The notes under the pieces were generated by a model, which saw only the letters and a list, made by a program, of their open reading frames with translations, did not search any database and was not told the DNA's origin. Shown piece after piece: positions 9,490 through 19,517 of a DNA stretch of 64,000 nucleotides. The stretch's first letter is position 1. Every line of letters starts with the position of its first letter. A program made the translations under genes and the position numbers. This DNA comes from Stenotrophomonas sp. Ste86 (lineage in GTDB: Bacteria; Pseudomonadota; Gammaproteobacteria; Xanthomonadales; Xanthomonadaceae): positions 178,040 through 242,039 of the forward strand of contig NZ_JALJRW010000005.1 in assembly GCF_024519465.1 (NCBI RefSeq), read 5' to 3'.

Positions 9490-9933
9490 ATGACCATGCA
9501 TCTGAATGAACTGAGCCCGGCACCGGGCGCTCGCAAAGAGCGTACCCGCGTCGGTCGTGGTATCGGCTCCGGCCTGGGCAAGACCTGCGGCCGCGGCCAC
9601 AAGGGTTCGTTCGCCCGTAAGGGTGGCGGCAAGATCAAGGCAGGCTTCGAAGGCGGCCAGACCCCCATGCAGCGTCGTCTGCCGAAGGTCGGTTTCCGTT
9701 CCAAGATCGCCAAGGACACCGCTGAAGTGCTGTCCTACCAGCTGGAACGCCTGGAAGCGGGTGAGATCGACTTCGCCGCGCTGCGCGCTGCCAAGCTGGT
9801 CCCGAGCACCGCGAAGCGTGCCAAGATCGTCATGAAGGGCGACCTGACCAAGGCGTTCACCCTGAAGGGCGTCGCTGCAACGGCCAGTGCCAAGGCCGCG
9901 ATCGAAGCTGCCGGCGGCAGCGTACAGGAGTAA
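9490..9933 (+). CDS. rplO: 50S ribosomal protein L15
   Basis: L15 is a late-assembly protein bridging 23S domains. The 147 residues have the glycine-rich N-terminus RVGRGIGSGLGKTCGRGHKG and GGQTPMQRRLPKVGF. The ATG at 9490 (MTMHLNELSPAPGA) is four bases after rpmD, with GAGGAA in the rpmD end as ribosome site. A second ATG two codons later is less well spaced. Confidence 0.95.
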   Translation: MTMHLNELSPAPGARKERTRVGRGIGSGLGKTCGRGHKGSFARKGGGKIKAGFEGGQTPMQRRLPKVGFRSKIAKDTAEVLSYQLERLEAGEIDFAALRAAKLVPSTAKRAKIVMKGDLTKAFTLKGVAATASAKAAIEAAGGSVQE

Positions 9934-9936
9934 GAC

Positions 9937-11292
9937 ATGGCGCAAGCTGGCATTGGTAACCTCGGCGGCGGGCTCGGCAAGTTCACGGAACTTCGTCAGC
10001 GTCTGCTGTTCGTCATCGGGGCGTTGATCGTCTATCGCATCGGCTGTTATGTGCCGGTGCCGGGCGTGAATCCCGATGCCATGCTTGCGCTCATGCAGGC
10101 GCAGGGCGGCGGCATCGTGGACATGTTCAACATGTTCTCGGGCGGCGCCCTGCACCGTTTCAGCATTTTCGCGCTGAACGTGATGCCGTACATTTCGGCG
10201 TCCATCGTGATGCAGCTGGCGGTCCATATCTTCCCGGCATTGAAGGCAATGCAGAAGGAAGGTGAATCAGGCCGTCGCAAGATCACCCAATATTCCCGCA
10301 TCGGCGCCGTGTTGCTGGCCGTAGTGCAGGGCGGCAGCATCGCCCTGGCGCTGCAGAACCAGCTGTCGCCGAGCGGCGCGCCGGTCGTGTACGCCCCGGG
10401 CATGGGCTTTGTGCTCACCGCCATCGTCGCGCTGACCGCCGGTACGATCTTCCTGATGTGGGTTGGCGAGCAGGTCACCGAGCGTGGCATCGGCAACGGC
10501 GTCTCGCTGATCATCTTCGCCGGCATCGTCGCCGGCCTGCCGGGCGCGGTCATCCACACCGTGGAAGCCTACCGCGACGGCAACATGAGCTTCATTTCGC
10601 TGCTGCTGATCGTGCTGGTGGTGCTGGCCTTCACCTACTTCGTGGTGTTCGTCGAGCGTGGCCAGCGTCGGATCACGGTGAACTACGCGCGCCGCCAGGG
10701 CGGTCGCAATGCGTACATGAACCAGACCTCGTTCCTGCCGCTGAAGCTGAACATGGCGGGCGTGATCCCGGCCATCTTCGCCTCGAGCATCCTGGCGTTC
10801 CCGACGACCCTGGCCATGTGGTCCGGCCAGGCCAGTTCGGCCACGTGGCTGCAGAAGGTTGCCAATGCGCTGGGTCCGGGCGAGCCGCTGCACATGATCG
10901 TGTTCGCTGCGCTGATCACCGGTTTCGCGTTCTTCTATACCGCGCTGGTGTTCAACTCGCAGGAAACCGCCGACAACCTGAAGAAGTCGGGCGCACTGAT
11001 TCCGGGCATTCGTCCGGGCAAGGCCACCGCCGATTACATCGACGGTGTGCTGACCCGCCTGACCGCGGCCGGCTCGCTGTACCTGGTGATCGTCTGCCTG
11101 CTGCCGGAAATCATGCGCACCCAGCTGGGCGCCTCGTTCTACTTCGGCGGCACCTCGCTGCTGATCGTGGTGGTGGTGGTGATGGACTTCATCGCGCAGA
11201 TCCAGGCGCACCTGATGTCGCACCAGTACGAGAGCCTGTTGAAGAAGGCCAACCTGAAGGGCGGCAACCGCGGCGGTTTTGCTCGCGGCTGA
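9937..11292 (+). CDS. secY: Preprotein translocase subunit SecY
   Basis: SecY is the channel of the Sec translocon in the inner membrane. The 451 residues hold ten hydrophobic segments. Recognisable blocks are GCYVPVPGV near residue 35, the plug-region [21 protein letters not shown], and [13 protein letters not shown] in a cytosolic loop. Three bases separate it from rplO, so it is translated with the ribosomal genes. rpmJ, which follows secY in E. coli, is absent; a 348-base gap follows instead. Confidence 0.97.
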   Translation: MAQAGIGNLGGGLGKFTELRQRLLFVIGALIVYRIGCYVPVPGVNPDAMLALMQAQGGGIVDMFNMFSGGALHRFSIFALNVMPYISASIVMQLAVHIFPALKAMQKEGESGRRKITQYSRIGAVLLAVVQGGSIALALQNQLSPSGAPVVYAPGMGFVLTAIVALTAGTIFLMWVGEQVTERGIGNGVSLIIFAGIVAGLPGAVIHTVEAYRDGNMSFISLLLIVLVVLAFTYFVVFVERGQRRITVNYARRQGGRNAYMNQTSFLPLKLNMAGVIPAIFASSILAFPTTLAMWSGQASSATWLQKVANALGPGEPLHMIVFAALITGFAFFYTALVFNSQETADNLKKSGALIPGIRPGKATADYIDGVLTRLTAAGSLYLVIVCLLPEIMRTQLGASFYFGGTSLLIVVVVVMDFIAQIQAHLMSHQYESLLKKANLKGGNRGGFARG

Positions 11293-11640
11293 TAAGCCTG
11301 TTACACTATTCTTCTTGTTGCGAAGGCCCCTCCGGTTCCCGGACCTGGCCTTCCAAATCGAAGGGCGGCCCCCGCAGCGGTTTCGGGTGGGGGTGTGATG
11401 TGGTGGTCCCGCGCAGGAGTAGCGCGGGCGACGAAGAGGGCAACCTCCGCAGTCAACGACATCCGGCGCCGGAGCATGGGCACACTCCCCACGCCGGGTC
11501 CATGGAACCTTTGAGGTTCCACGGACTTCCAAGTACACCGAAACCTTGATAGAATCGCTAGTTCACTTTTTTGATCCATCCTGCCGGATTAGCGCGCCCA
11601 AGGTGCGCTGTCGGCCATCACTCAGCTGGAGAACCGCGTC
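11293..11640 (+). other. 348-base secY-rpsM gap with stem-loops and possible alpha-operon promoter
   Basis: No gene is visible. It holds a perfect 7-bp stem (CCCGCGC with GCGCGGG, 11408-11428) and an 8-bp stem with a three-base loop (TGGAACCT with AGGTTCCA, 11503-11521). TAGAAT at 11550-11555 is a possible -10 box for the rpsM-rplQ group, with only a poor -35 (TTCCAA, 17 bases upstream). S4 autoregulation would be expected to act near here, but I cannot identify its binding fold. Confidence 0.45.
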
Positions 11641-11997
11641 ATGGCGCGTATTGCAGGCGTCAACCTGCCAGCCCAGAAGCACGTCTGGGTCGGGTTGCAA
11701 AGCATTTACGGCATCGGCCGTACCCGTTCGAAGAAGGTCTGCGACGCCGCAGGCGTTACCTCGACCACCAAGATCCGCGACCTGTCCGAACCGGAAATCG
11801 AGCGCCTGCGTCTCGAAGTCGGCAAGTACATCGTGGAAGGCGATCTGCGCCGTGAAATCGGTATCGCGATCAAGCGCCTGATGGATCTGGGCTGCTACCG
11901 CGGTCTGCGTCACCGTCGCGGTCTGCCGCTTCGTGGCCAGCGCACCCGTACCAACGCCCGCACCCGCAAGGGCCCGCGCAAGGCGATCAGGAAGTAA
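11641..11997 (+). CDS. rpsM: 30S ribosomal protein S13
   Basis: S13 lies in the 30S head and forms bridges to the large subunit. The 118 residues start [14 protein letters not shown] and end in the tRNA-contacting basic tail. The signature [19 protein letters not shown] is intact. First gene of the alpha block, with GGAG seven to ten bases before the ATG. Confidence 0.97.
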   Translation: MARIAGVNLPAQKHVWVGLQSIYGIGRTRSKKVCDAAGVTSTTKIRDLSEPEIERLRLEVGKYIVEGDLRREIGIAIKRLMDLGCYRGLRHRRGLPLRGQRTRTNARTRKGPRKAIRK

Positions 11998-12009
11998 GGG
12001 ACCTAAGAA

Positions 12010-12399
12010 ATGGCTAAGCCCGTCGCTAAGACCAAGAAGAAGATCAAGCGCGTCGTCACTGACGGCGTCGCCCACGTCCATGCTTCTTTCAACAACACCA
12101 TCGTGACCATCACCGACCGTCAGGGCAATGCTCTGTCGTGGGCGACCTCCGGTGGCGCTGGCTTCCGCGGTTCGCGTAAGTCCACCCCGTTCGCTGCCCA
12201 GGTGGCTGCCGAGAAGGCCGGCCGTGCCGCGCTCGACTACGGCGTCAAGTCCTTGGAAGTCCGCATCAAGGGCCCGGGTCCGGGTCGTGAGTCGGCCGTG
12301 CGCTCGCTGAACAACGTGGGCTACAAGATCACCAACATCATCGACGTGACGCCTATCCCGCACAACGGGTGCCGTCCGCCGAAGAAGCGTCGCGTCTAA
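12010..12399 (+). CDS. rpsK: 30S ribosomal protein S11
   Basis: S11 forms the mRNA exit platform with S7. The 129 residues include [22 protein letters not shown], and the C-terminal [13 protein letters not shown] and [18 protein letters not shown]. It starts 12 bases after rpsM. Confidence 0.97.
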   Translation: MAKPVAKTKKKIKRVVTDGVAHVHASFNNTIVTITDRQGNALSWATSGGAGFRGSRKSTPFAAQVAAEKAGRAALDYGVKSLEVRIKGPGPGRESAVRSLNNVGYKITNIIDVTPIPHNGCRPPKKRRV

Positions 12400-12413
12400 A
12401 GGAGCGATAAGAA

Positions 12414-13043
12414 ATGGCTCGTTATATCGGTCCTACCTGTAAGCTCGCCCGCCGCGAAGGCGCCGACCTTTCCCTCAAGAGCCCGGCGCGCGCGCTGGAC
12501 TCCAAGTGCAAGCTGGAGCAGAAGCCCGGCCAGCACGGCGCCACTGCCCGTAAGGGCAAGCTGTCCGACTACGCTACCCAGCTGCGTGAAAAGCAGAAGG
12601 TCAAGCGTATCTACGGTCTGCTGGAGCGTCAGTTCCGCAACTACTACAAGAAGGCCTCGACCAAGAAGGGCAACACCGGCGAGAACCTCCTGCAGCTGCT
12701 GGAAACCCGCCTGGACAACGTTGTCTATCGCATGGGCTTCGCTGTGACCCGTCCGGCTGCCCGTCAGCTGGTCTCGCACCGCGGCGTCACCGTGAACGGC
12801 AAGTCGGTCAACCTGGCTTCGTACCAGGTCAAGGCTGGCGACGCTGTCGCGCTGTCCGAAAAGGCTGCCAAGCAGTTGCGCGTTCAGGAAGCCCTGACCG
12901 TGTCTGCCACGCACGACCTGCGTCCGTCGTGGGTTGAAGTGGATTCCGGCAAGTTCGCCGGCATCTTCAAGGCTGTTCCGGATCGTGCGGACCTGCCTGC
13001 GGATATCAACGAAGCGCTGATCGTCGAGTTGTATTCGAAGTAA
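12414..13043 (+). CDS. rpsD: 30S ribosomal protein S4
   Basis: S4 is a primary 16S assembly protein. In E. coli it represses the alpha operon. The 209 residues begin [15 protein letters not shown], and the S4 RNA-binding domain is around 97-160 ([22 protein letters not shown] followed by the VNGKSVN turn). AAAGGAG precedes the ATG. Confidence 0.97.
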   Translation: MARYIGPTCKLARREGADLSLKSPARALDSKCKLEQKPGQHGATARKGKLSDYATQLREKQKVKRIYGLLERQFRNYYKKASTKKGNTGENLLQLLETRLDNVVYRMGFAVTRPAARQLVSHRGVTVNGKSVNLASYQVKAGDAVALSEKAAKQLRVQEALTVSATHDLRPSWVEVDSGKFAGIFKAVPDRADLPADINEALIVELYSK

Positions 13044-13054
13044 TTCACATTGGA

Positions 13055-13080
13055 GAATCCCCGGCGACGGCCGGGGATTC
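13055..13080 (+). other. Perfect 11-bp stem-loop between rpsD and rpoA
   Basis: GAATCCCCGGC pairs perfectly with GCCGGGGATTC around GACG. There is no T-run, and the rpoA ribosome site follows within nine bases. It is more likely a processing, stability or translational-control hairpin than a terminator. Confidence 0.6.
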
Positions 13081-13098
13081 ACTAGGAGAACCCGCAAC

Positions 13099-14097
13099 AT
13101 GACGGTTACCGCCAACCAGGTTCTGCGTCCTCGCGGTCCGCAGATCGAACGCCTTACCGACACCCGCGCCAAGGTCGTTATCGAACCCTTGGAGCGTGGT
13201 TACGGGCATACGCTGGGCAATGCCCTGCGTCGCGTGCTGCTGTCGTCCATCCCGGGCTTCGCCATCACGGAAGTGGAAATCGACGGCGTGCTGCACGAGT
13301 ACACCACCCTTGAAGGCTTGCAGGAGGACGTGCTTGAAGTCCTGCTCAACCTGAAGGATGTGGCCATCCGCATGCATACCGGCGACAACGCTACGCTGTC
13401 GCTGTCCAAGCAGGGGCCGGGTGTCGTTACCGCTGCTGATATCAAGATTGACCATAACACCGAGATCCTCAATCCGGCTCATGTGATCTGCCATCTCACC
13501 AAGGATGTGGCGATCAACATGCGTCTGAAGGTCGAGCGCGGTTTCGGCTACCAGCCGGCTGCTGCCCGCCGCCGTCCGGATGAAGAAACCCGTGCCATCG
13601 GTCGTCTGGTGCTGGACGCTTCGTTCTCGCCGGTCCGTCGCGTCGCCTATTCGGTGGAAGCGGCCCGCGTCGAACAGCGTACCGATCTGGACAAGCTGGT
13701 GCTGGACATCGAAACCAACGGCACGATCGATGCCGAGGAAGCCGTGCGCACTGCCGCGGATATCCTCAGCGATCAGCTGTCGGTGTTCGGTGACTTCACC
13801 CACCGCGACCGCGGTGCAGCCAAGCCGGCCAACAACGGCGTGGATCCGGTGCTGCTGCGCCCGATCGACGACCTGGAACTTACCGTGCGTTCGGCCAACT
13901 GCCTCAAGGCTGAGAGCATTTACTACATCGGCGATCTGATCCAGAAGACCGAAGTGGAACTGCTCAAGACCCCGAACCTCGGCAAGAAGTCGCTGACCGA
14001 GATCAAGGAAGTCCTCGCACAGCGTGGTCTTTCGCTCGGCATGAAGCTGGAGAACTGGCCGCCGGCCGGTGTCGCCCAGCACGGCATGCTCGGCTGA
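13099..14097 (+). CDS. rpoA: DNA-directed RNA polymerase subunit alpha
   Basis: RpoA nucleates core polymerase assembly and its C-terminal domain contacts UP elements and activators. The 332 residues show the N-terminal assembly domain (about 1-235, with [17 protein letters not shown]) and the C-terminal domain (about 250-320, with [14 protein letters not shown] and [16 protein letters not shown]). AGGAG lies before the ATG. Confidence 0.97.
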   Translation: MTVTANQVLRPRGPQIERLTDTRAKVVIEPLERGYGHTLGNALRRVLLSSIPGFAITEVEIDGVLHEYTTLEGLQEDVLEVLLNLKDVAIRMHTGDNATLSLSKQGPGVVTAADIKIDHNTEILNPAHVICHLTKDVAINMRLKVERGFGYQPAAARRRPDEETRAIGRLVLDASFSPVRRVAYSVEAARVEQRTDLDKLVLDIETNGTIDAEEAVRTAADILSDQLSVFGDFTHRDRGAAKPANNGVDPVLLRPIDDLELTVRSANCLKAESIYYIGDLIQKTEVELLKTPNLGKKSLTEIKEVLAQRGLSLGMKLENWPPAGVAQHGMLG

Positions 14098-14121
14098 TCC
14101 AGCGCTACGCAAGATGCTTGA

Positions 14122-14143
14122 CCCCGCACCTTCGGGTGCGGGG
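14122..14143 (+). other. UUCG-tetraloop hairpin between rpoA and rplQ
   Basis: CCCCGCACC pairs perfectly with GGTGCGGGG around TTCG, a very stable fold. No T-run follows. It lies in a 200-base gap before rplQ and could protect the rpoA 3' end or mark a processing site. Confidence 0.6.
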
Positions 14144-14297
14144 GCTTCACCGCAACACGACGCATCGACAGGCCCACAGCCTGCGGTGACGGTCGGCCAG
14201 GAGGGCCGGCATCGGACCATCCGCAGTCCAAGCAACAACGCCAGGAAGGCGACAGCGATACCCAACCGATCCAATATTCAATCAAGGAATCACTCCC

Positions 14298-14684
14298 ATG
14301 CGTCATATGAAGTCCGGCCGCAAGTTCAACCGCACCAGCGCCCACCGCGAAGCGATGTTCAAGAACATGGCGTCGTCGCTGTTCAAGCACGAGCTGATCA
14401 AGACCACGCTGCCGAAGGCCAAGGAACTGCGCCGCGTCGCCGAGCCGCTGATCACCCTGGCCAAGGTCGACTCCGTCGCCAACCGCCGTCTGGCCTTCGC
14501 TCGCCTGCGCGACCAGGAAGCCGTCGGCAACCTGTTCACCATCCTGGGCCCGCGTTACGCGAACCGTCCGGGCGGCTACCTGCGTCTGCTGAAGTGCGGT
14601 TTCCGCGCTGGCGACAACGCGCCGATGGCCTACGTGGAACTGGTGGATCGTCCGGCTGCCGTGGCTGAAGCCGTCGAAGAATAA
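14298..14684 (+). CDS. rplQ: 50S ribosomal protein L17
   Basis: L17 lies near the tunnel exit. The 128 residues begin [17 protein letters not shown], the family signature. The tail [14 protein letters not shown] is typical. Last gene of the supercluster, closed by an intrinsic terminator. Confidence 0.97.
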   Translation: MRHMKSGRKFNRTSAHREAMFKNMASSLFKHELIKTTLPKAKELRRVAEPLITLAKVDSVANRRLAFARLRDQEAVGNLFTILGPRYANRPGGYLRLLKCGFRAGDNAPMAYVELVDRPAAVAEAVEE

Positions 14685-14714
14685 TCGACGCGCAACACCC
14701 GAAATTCGGTGAAG

Positions 14715-14738
14715 AACCCGGCCTTGTGCCGGGTTTTT
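14715..14738 (+). terminator. Intrinsic terminator after rplQ
   Basis: AACCCGGC pairs with GCCGGGTT around a CTTGT loop and runs into a five-base T-tract. It ends the ribosomal supercluster 30 bases after rplQ. Confidence 0.85.
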
Positions 14739-14775
14739 CCGTTTGTGGGGTAGGGGTTTGTTGGTGTGTTGATCT

Positions 14776-14800
14776 ACGGCAACGGCAACGGCAACGGCAA
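14776..14800. repeat. Four tandem ACGGCA hexamers
   Basis: Four perfect copies of ACGGCA lie in the non-coding gap between rplQ and dsbB. Such short arrays can vary in copy number between strains. Confidence 0.85.
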
Positions 14801-14820
14801 AGCGCGTCGCGTACTACGGC

Positions 14821-14889
14821 GGGGCGTTGGCGTGGGTGGGTCTACGGGACTTGCAGCGTGTCCCGCCAATCCACCCGTACCGACGCCCC
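14821..14889 (-). repeat. Relic of the long-palindrome family (core deleted)
   Basis: Imperfect 30-base arms surround nine bases that read ACGCTGCAA on the minus strand. The minus-strand string GCGGGACACGCTGCAAGT matches the left junction of the full copy near 39.3 kb exactly, but the two inner hairpins are missing. Together with the hexamer array it fills most of the 380-base gap before dsbB, where I see no gene. Confidence 0.65.
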
Positions 14890-15064
14890 TTCCGGGGCAA
14901 GGAGTCAAAGGCATTCGCTCTTGCTGTCGGGTCACTGCCAAGATCTCAAACGTCAACAGAACAGGCTGTCTGGTCCAGCGGGCCGATAGCCGGTAGGTCG
15001 GCAGGGGCCGGGGCCTGCGGCGCCCTGTTAATCTTGGCGCCTTGCACGTTCACGAGTGTTGGCA

Positions 15065-15571
15065 ATGAATCCACTGCGCTGGAATTACCGCGCCCAGTTC
15101 CTGCTGGGGTTTTTGATCTGCGCCGGGCTGTTGGCGTATGCGATCTTCCTGCAGCTCAAGATAGGCCTGGAGCCGTGCCCGCTGTGCATTTTCCAGCGGA
15201 TCGCGTTCGCCGCGCTCGGGCTGCTGTTCCTGATCGGCGCCCTGCATGGCCCGCGTGATCGCGCCGGTCGTGGCACCTATGGCGTGCTCGCCTTCATCGC
15301 CGCGGCCGTCGGCATGGGTATCGCCGGTCGCCACGTGTACGTGCAACTGCTGCCCAAGGACATGGGGTCCAGCTGCGGCCCACCGCTGGCGTTCCTCAGT
15401 GAAACCATGGGGCCGTTCGAGGTGTTTCGTACCGTGCTGACCGGTACCGGCGACTGCGGCAACATCGACTGGCGCTTCCTCGGCCTGACCATGCCGATGT
15501 GGAGCCTGGTGTGGTTCGTGCTGCTGGCCGCGTGGGCGCTGTTCGTGTCCTTCCGCAAGCGCCGCGCCTGA
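15065..15571 (+). CDS. dsbB: Disulfide bond formation protein DsbB
   Basis: DsbB is an inner-membrane oxidoreductase that re-oxidises periplasmic DsbA and passes electrons to quinones. The 168 residues have four hydrophobic segments (about 12-32, 44-62, 72-92, 145-163). The redox pairs are C38-C41 (CPLC, quinone side) and C104-C131 (the DsbA-facing pair). I chose the ATG giving MNPLRWNYR over an upstream GTG that adds three residues. No dsbA is nearby. It converges on the TonB receptor across a perfect hairpin. Confidence 0.95.
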   Translation: MNPLRWNYRAQFLLGFLICAGLLAYAIFLQLKIGLEPCPLCIFQRIAFAALGLLFLIGALHGPRDRAGRGTYGVLAFIAAAVGMGIAGRHVYVQLLPKDMGSSCGPPLAFLSETMGPFEVFRTVLTGTGDCGNIDWRFLGLTMPMWSLVWFVLLAAWALFVSFRKRRA

Positions 15572-15599
15572 TCGACACGGCGCGCTGATCGCGTGCCTG

Positions 15600-15632
15600 C
15601 TGCGCCCGCCGGCAACGTGCTGGCGGGCGCAG
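15600..15632. terminator. Hairpin between convergent dsbB and TonB receptor genes
   Basis: CTGCGCCCGCC pairs perfectly with GGCGGGCGCAG around nine bases that can extend the stem. There is no long T-run on either strand. Its position between two 3' ends suggests a shared, bidirectional transcript end. Confidence 0.55.
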
Positions 15633-15636
15633 TCGT

Positions 15637-17763
15637 TCAGAAGTCCTGCTGCAGGCTCAGGTAGGCGCCGCGACGCGGACCCCACTGCGGGGCGAACACG
15701 CCGATACCCCCGCCGTCGCGGAGTTGATAGCTGCGGTCCAGTGCGTTGACCAGCGCCAGCTGCGCGTGCAGCGGGTGGCCGCTGTCGGCGTTGAAGTCGT
15801 GCGCCGCGCTGAGGTTGACCTGCAGGTAGGACGGCAGCGCACCGCCATTGGGCACGCCCTCGATGTCCGAACGCAGGCCGCTGCCATACACGTAGTTCGC
15901 CCCGACCCGGTTGTGGCCGGCGAAGGCGTAGCTGACGCCGCCTGACGATGTCAGTTTCTGGTCGTGGTCCAGATGGATCCAGTTGTCCTGCACGTAGGCC
16001 AGCGCTTCCGGGTCCAGGTTGTACTGGCTGGTGATCACCTGCTTGCCCATCGCCTTGTTGTAAGCCGCATTGAAATACGCACTGAGTGGGCCACTGCTGT
16101 AGTCGGCGCTGAACTCCACGCCGTGTATGTGCCCGTAGCGGTAGTTGAAGGTGGAATAGATGTAGGCCGCACCGAACTGGCCTTCGTCCTGCAGGCGGTC
16201 GACCTTGCGGTCGTACGCGTCCAGGCCCAGGGTCAGGTGCTCGCCAACCTGCTGGGAGACACCCACGTCGTAATAGTCGCTGCGTTCGGACAACGGCGTG
16301 GTGCTGCCGACGGTCGGCTGCTGGTTGGTGGTGCCGTCGTAGCGCGCGATGTCACTGCTGGCGACCAGCTCGCTGGCCGGTGGGGTGAAGTAGCGCGAGT
16401 AGCCGGCATGCACGGTGGTGCTGTCGCTGGCGTTCCAGACCACGCCCAGGCGCGGGCTGAGCTGACCTTCGGTGCCGCCGAAGGCCTTGTAGCGGTCTGC
16501 GCGCAGGCCGTAGTTGACCGTCCAGTCCTGGCCGACCCGCCATTCGTCCTGCACGTACGCCGCCGCGGTGCTGGCATGGAAGGCGCTGGCATCGGTGATC
16601 ACGATCGGGGTGGTGCTGGCCTGGTTGCCGTCGGCGTCGACCGGGAACACCCAGGCGGTGCTGCCCGCGCGCGCGCGTTCGCTGTTGCCGTACAGGCCAT
16701 AGCGCAGGGTGTGGTTGTCGCCCAGCGGGGTCGAGAAATCGGCCTGCACGGTGCTGGCGCGGTTGTTGCGGTCCACCTGTGAGGCCACGCCATCGAAGAT
16801 CAAGTCGCCGGCCACGTCCGGGTTGAAGGCCAGGTCGCTGTAACGCTGCCCGGCCGACACCTGGTAGGCGGTCTGGCCGAGCGTGCCCTGCAGCACGAGC
16901 ATGCCGAAGCGGGTGGTCTCGCGCTGGGTTTCATCCAGCTGTGCCGAGTCGGCCTGGACGGTATCCAGATAGCCGAACTGTGGCGTCTGGCCGGGGTTGA
17001 CCGGGATCTGGAAGCGGTTGTTGGCGAAGCCGGCGAACAGGCTCAGGCGGGTGGTGTCGTTGACCAGGTAGGTCAGGTCGGCGAACGCCTTGCCCTGGTG
17101 GGTGTCGTCATGGTCGGGCCGGCGCGAGGCGGTGGGGTTTTCCAGGCCGACCTCGTTCTGGTTGTAGTTGCCGGTCAGGTACCAGCTCCAGCGGCCCTGG
17201 TTGCCCCACCACGAGGCGTTGGGGTTGATCGTGCCGAACGACCCGGCGGTGATGCCGGCGCTGCCACCATTGCCCAGCTCGGCGCCGCTGCGGGTGGTGA
17301 TGTCGACCACGGCGGCGGTGCGTTCGCCGAACTGGGCCGGCAGTGCGCCGTCCATCAGGCGGATGCTCTTGATGGTGCGGGCGTCCAGGGTCTGGCCGAA
17401 GCCGGAGATCGATTCGGGCAGCAGCACGCCGTTGAGGCGGTACTGCAGGTTGGCGTGGTCGCCGCGCACGTGGACCCCGCCGTAGCTGTCCTGGACCACG
17501 CCAGGGGCCTGCAGCAGCACCTGGCTGAGCGGGGCCGATGCCCCCAGCGGCTGCTTCTGGATGTCCTCGGCGGTGATCTGGTACTGGCTGCTGCCGATAT
17601 CGGGGGAGAGGGCGTTGCGGGCCAGGTCGAGTTGGGCGCTGACGGTGACCGCGTCCAGGTCGGTGACTGCCGGGGTGGCGGTGTCGGCCGGGGCAGCCAG
17701 GACGGGCAGGCTGGCCAAGGCCAGGGCGAAGGCGATACCGCTGGCAAGAAGGGATGGCTTCAT
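15637..17763 (-). CDS. TonB-dependent outer-membrane receptor
   Basis: This 708-residue protein is an outer-membrane beta-barrel of the TonB-dependent receptor class, which takes up iron complexes, vitamins, metals or sugars with energy from TonB. The signal peptide ends near residue 24 (LASLPVLAAPA). The plug domain is about 50-160, with QVLLQAPGVV, VHVRGDHANLQYRLNGVLLP and GERTAAVVDI. The barrel ends in QQDF, the usual terminal aromatic residue. The substrate cannot be read from sequence. The start is the ATG at MKPSLL; an in-frame GTG nine bases upstream is possible, and neither has a clear ribosome site. A 15-base palindrome lies 50 bases upstream. Confidence 0.88.
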   Translation of the reverse strand: MKPSLLASGIAFALALASLPVLAAPADTATPAVTDLDAVTVSAQLDLARNALSPDIGSSQYQITAEDIQKQPLGASAPLSQVLLQAPGVVQDSYGGVHVRGDHANLQYRLNGVLLPESISGFGQTLDARTIKSIRLMDGALPAQFGERTAAVVDITTRSGAELGNGGSAGITAGSFGTINPNASWWGNQGRWSWYLTGNYNQNEVGLENPTASRRPDHDDTHQGKAFADLTYLVNDTTRLSLFAGFANNRFQIPVNPGQTPQFGYLDTVQADSAQLDETQRETTRFGMLVLQGTLGQTAYQVSAGQRYSDLAFNPDVAGDLIFDGVASQVDRNNRASTVQADFSTPLGDNHTLRYGLYGNSERARAGSTAWVFPVDADGNQASTTPIVITDASAFHASTAAAYVQDEWRVGQDWTVNYGLRADRYKAFGGTEGQLSPRLGVVWNASDSTTVHAGYSRYFTPPASELVASSDIARYDGTTNQQPTVGSTTPLSERSDYYDVGVSQQVGEHLTLGLDAYDRKVDRLQDEGQFGAAYIYSTFNYRYGHIHGVEFSADYSSGPLSAYFNAAYNKAMGKQVITSQYNLDPEALAYVQDNWIHLDHDQKLTSSGGVSYAFAGHNRVGANYVYGSGLRSDIEGVPNGGALPSYLQVNLSAAHDFNADSGHPLHAQLALVNALDRSYQLRDGGGIGVFAPQWGPRRGAYLSLQQDF

Positions 17764-17812
17764 GGGGAGCACTTGATTGACTGGGCGTGGGGGAGGGGGC
17801 CGGCCTGGCGAG

Positions 17813-17827
17813 TGTTACTCCGTAACA
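17813..17827. promoter_or_regulatory. Operator-like palindrome TGTTAC-TCC-GTAACA
   Basis: A perfect 6-bp inverted repeat with a three-base centre lies between the divergent TonB receptor and DAHP synthase genes. TGTTA-N5-TAACA resembles the core of zinc-uptake-regulator (Zur) boxes of gammaproteobacteria. That reading is a guess and the flanks do not extend the match. Confidence 0.45.
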
Positions 17828-17984
17828 AATCATGCGCCTGTCCAGCGTCCGGCGGGAATGCCGTTCCGGGCGACCGGCGCCGTCCGTTTTCCACCGTTCA
17901 GCTGGCGCCGTTGCGCAGCAGACGCTTTGCGCCAGCGACGCGCTCTGCGACCATGACCGGTCCCCACCCCCTCGGAAGTCTGTG

Positions 17985-19382
<1,398 letters not shown>

Positions 19383-19396
19383 CGCTACGCTGCCCA

Positions 19397-19441
19397 GCCG
19401 CGCGTGGTGGCTGCGCCAACAGGGCGTTGTCCACGCGCGGC
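19397..19441 (+). terminator. Stem-loop after DAHP synthase
   Basis: Perfect 11-bp arms (GCCGCGCGTGG with CCACGCGCGGC) enclose 23 bases that can form a smaller inner stem. It starts 15 bases after the stop codon. No T-run follows, so strength as a terminator is uncertain. Confidence 0.5.
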
Positions 19442-19517
19442 TTACATTCGCCTGACATGCGGGTAATGGCCGTGCAGGCACGCTGTCGACTTCCTTGGAA
19501 GATCGCTGGAGCGTGCA

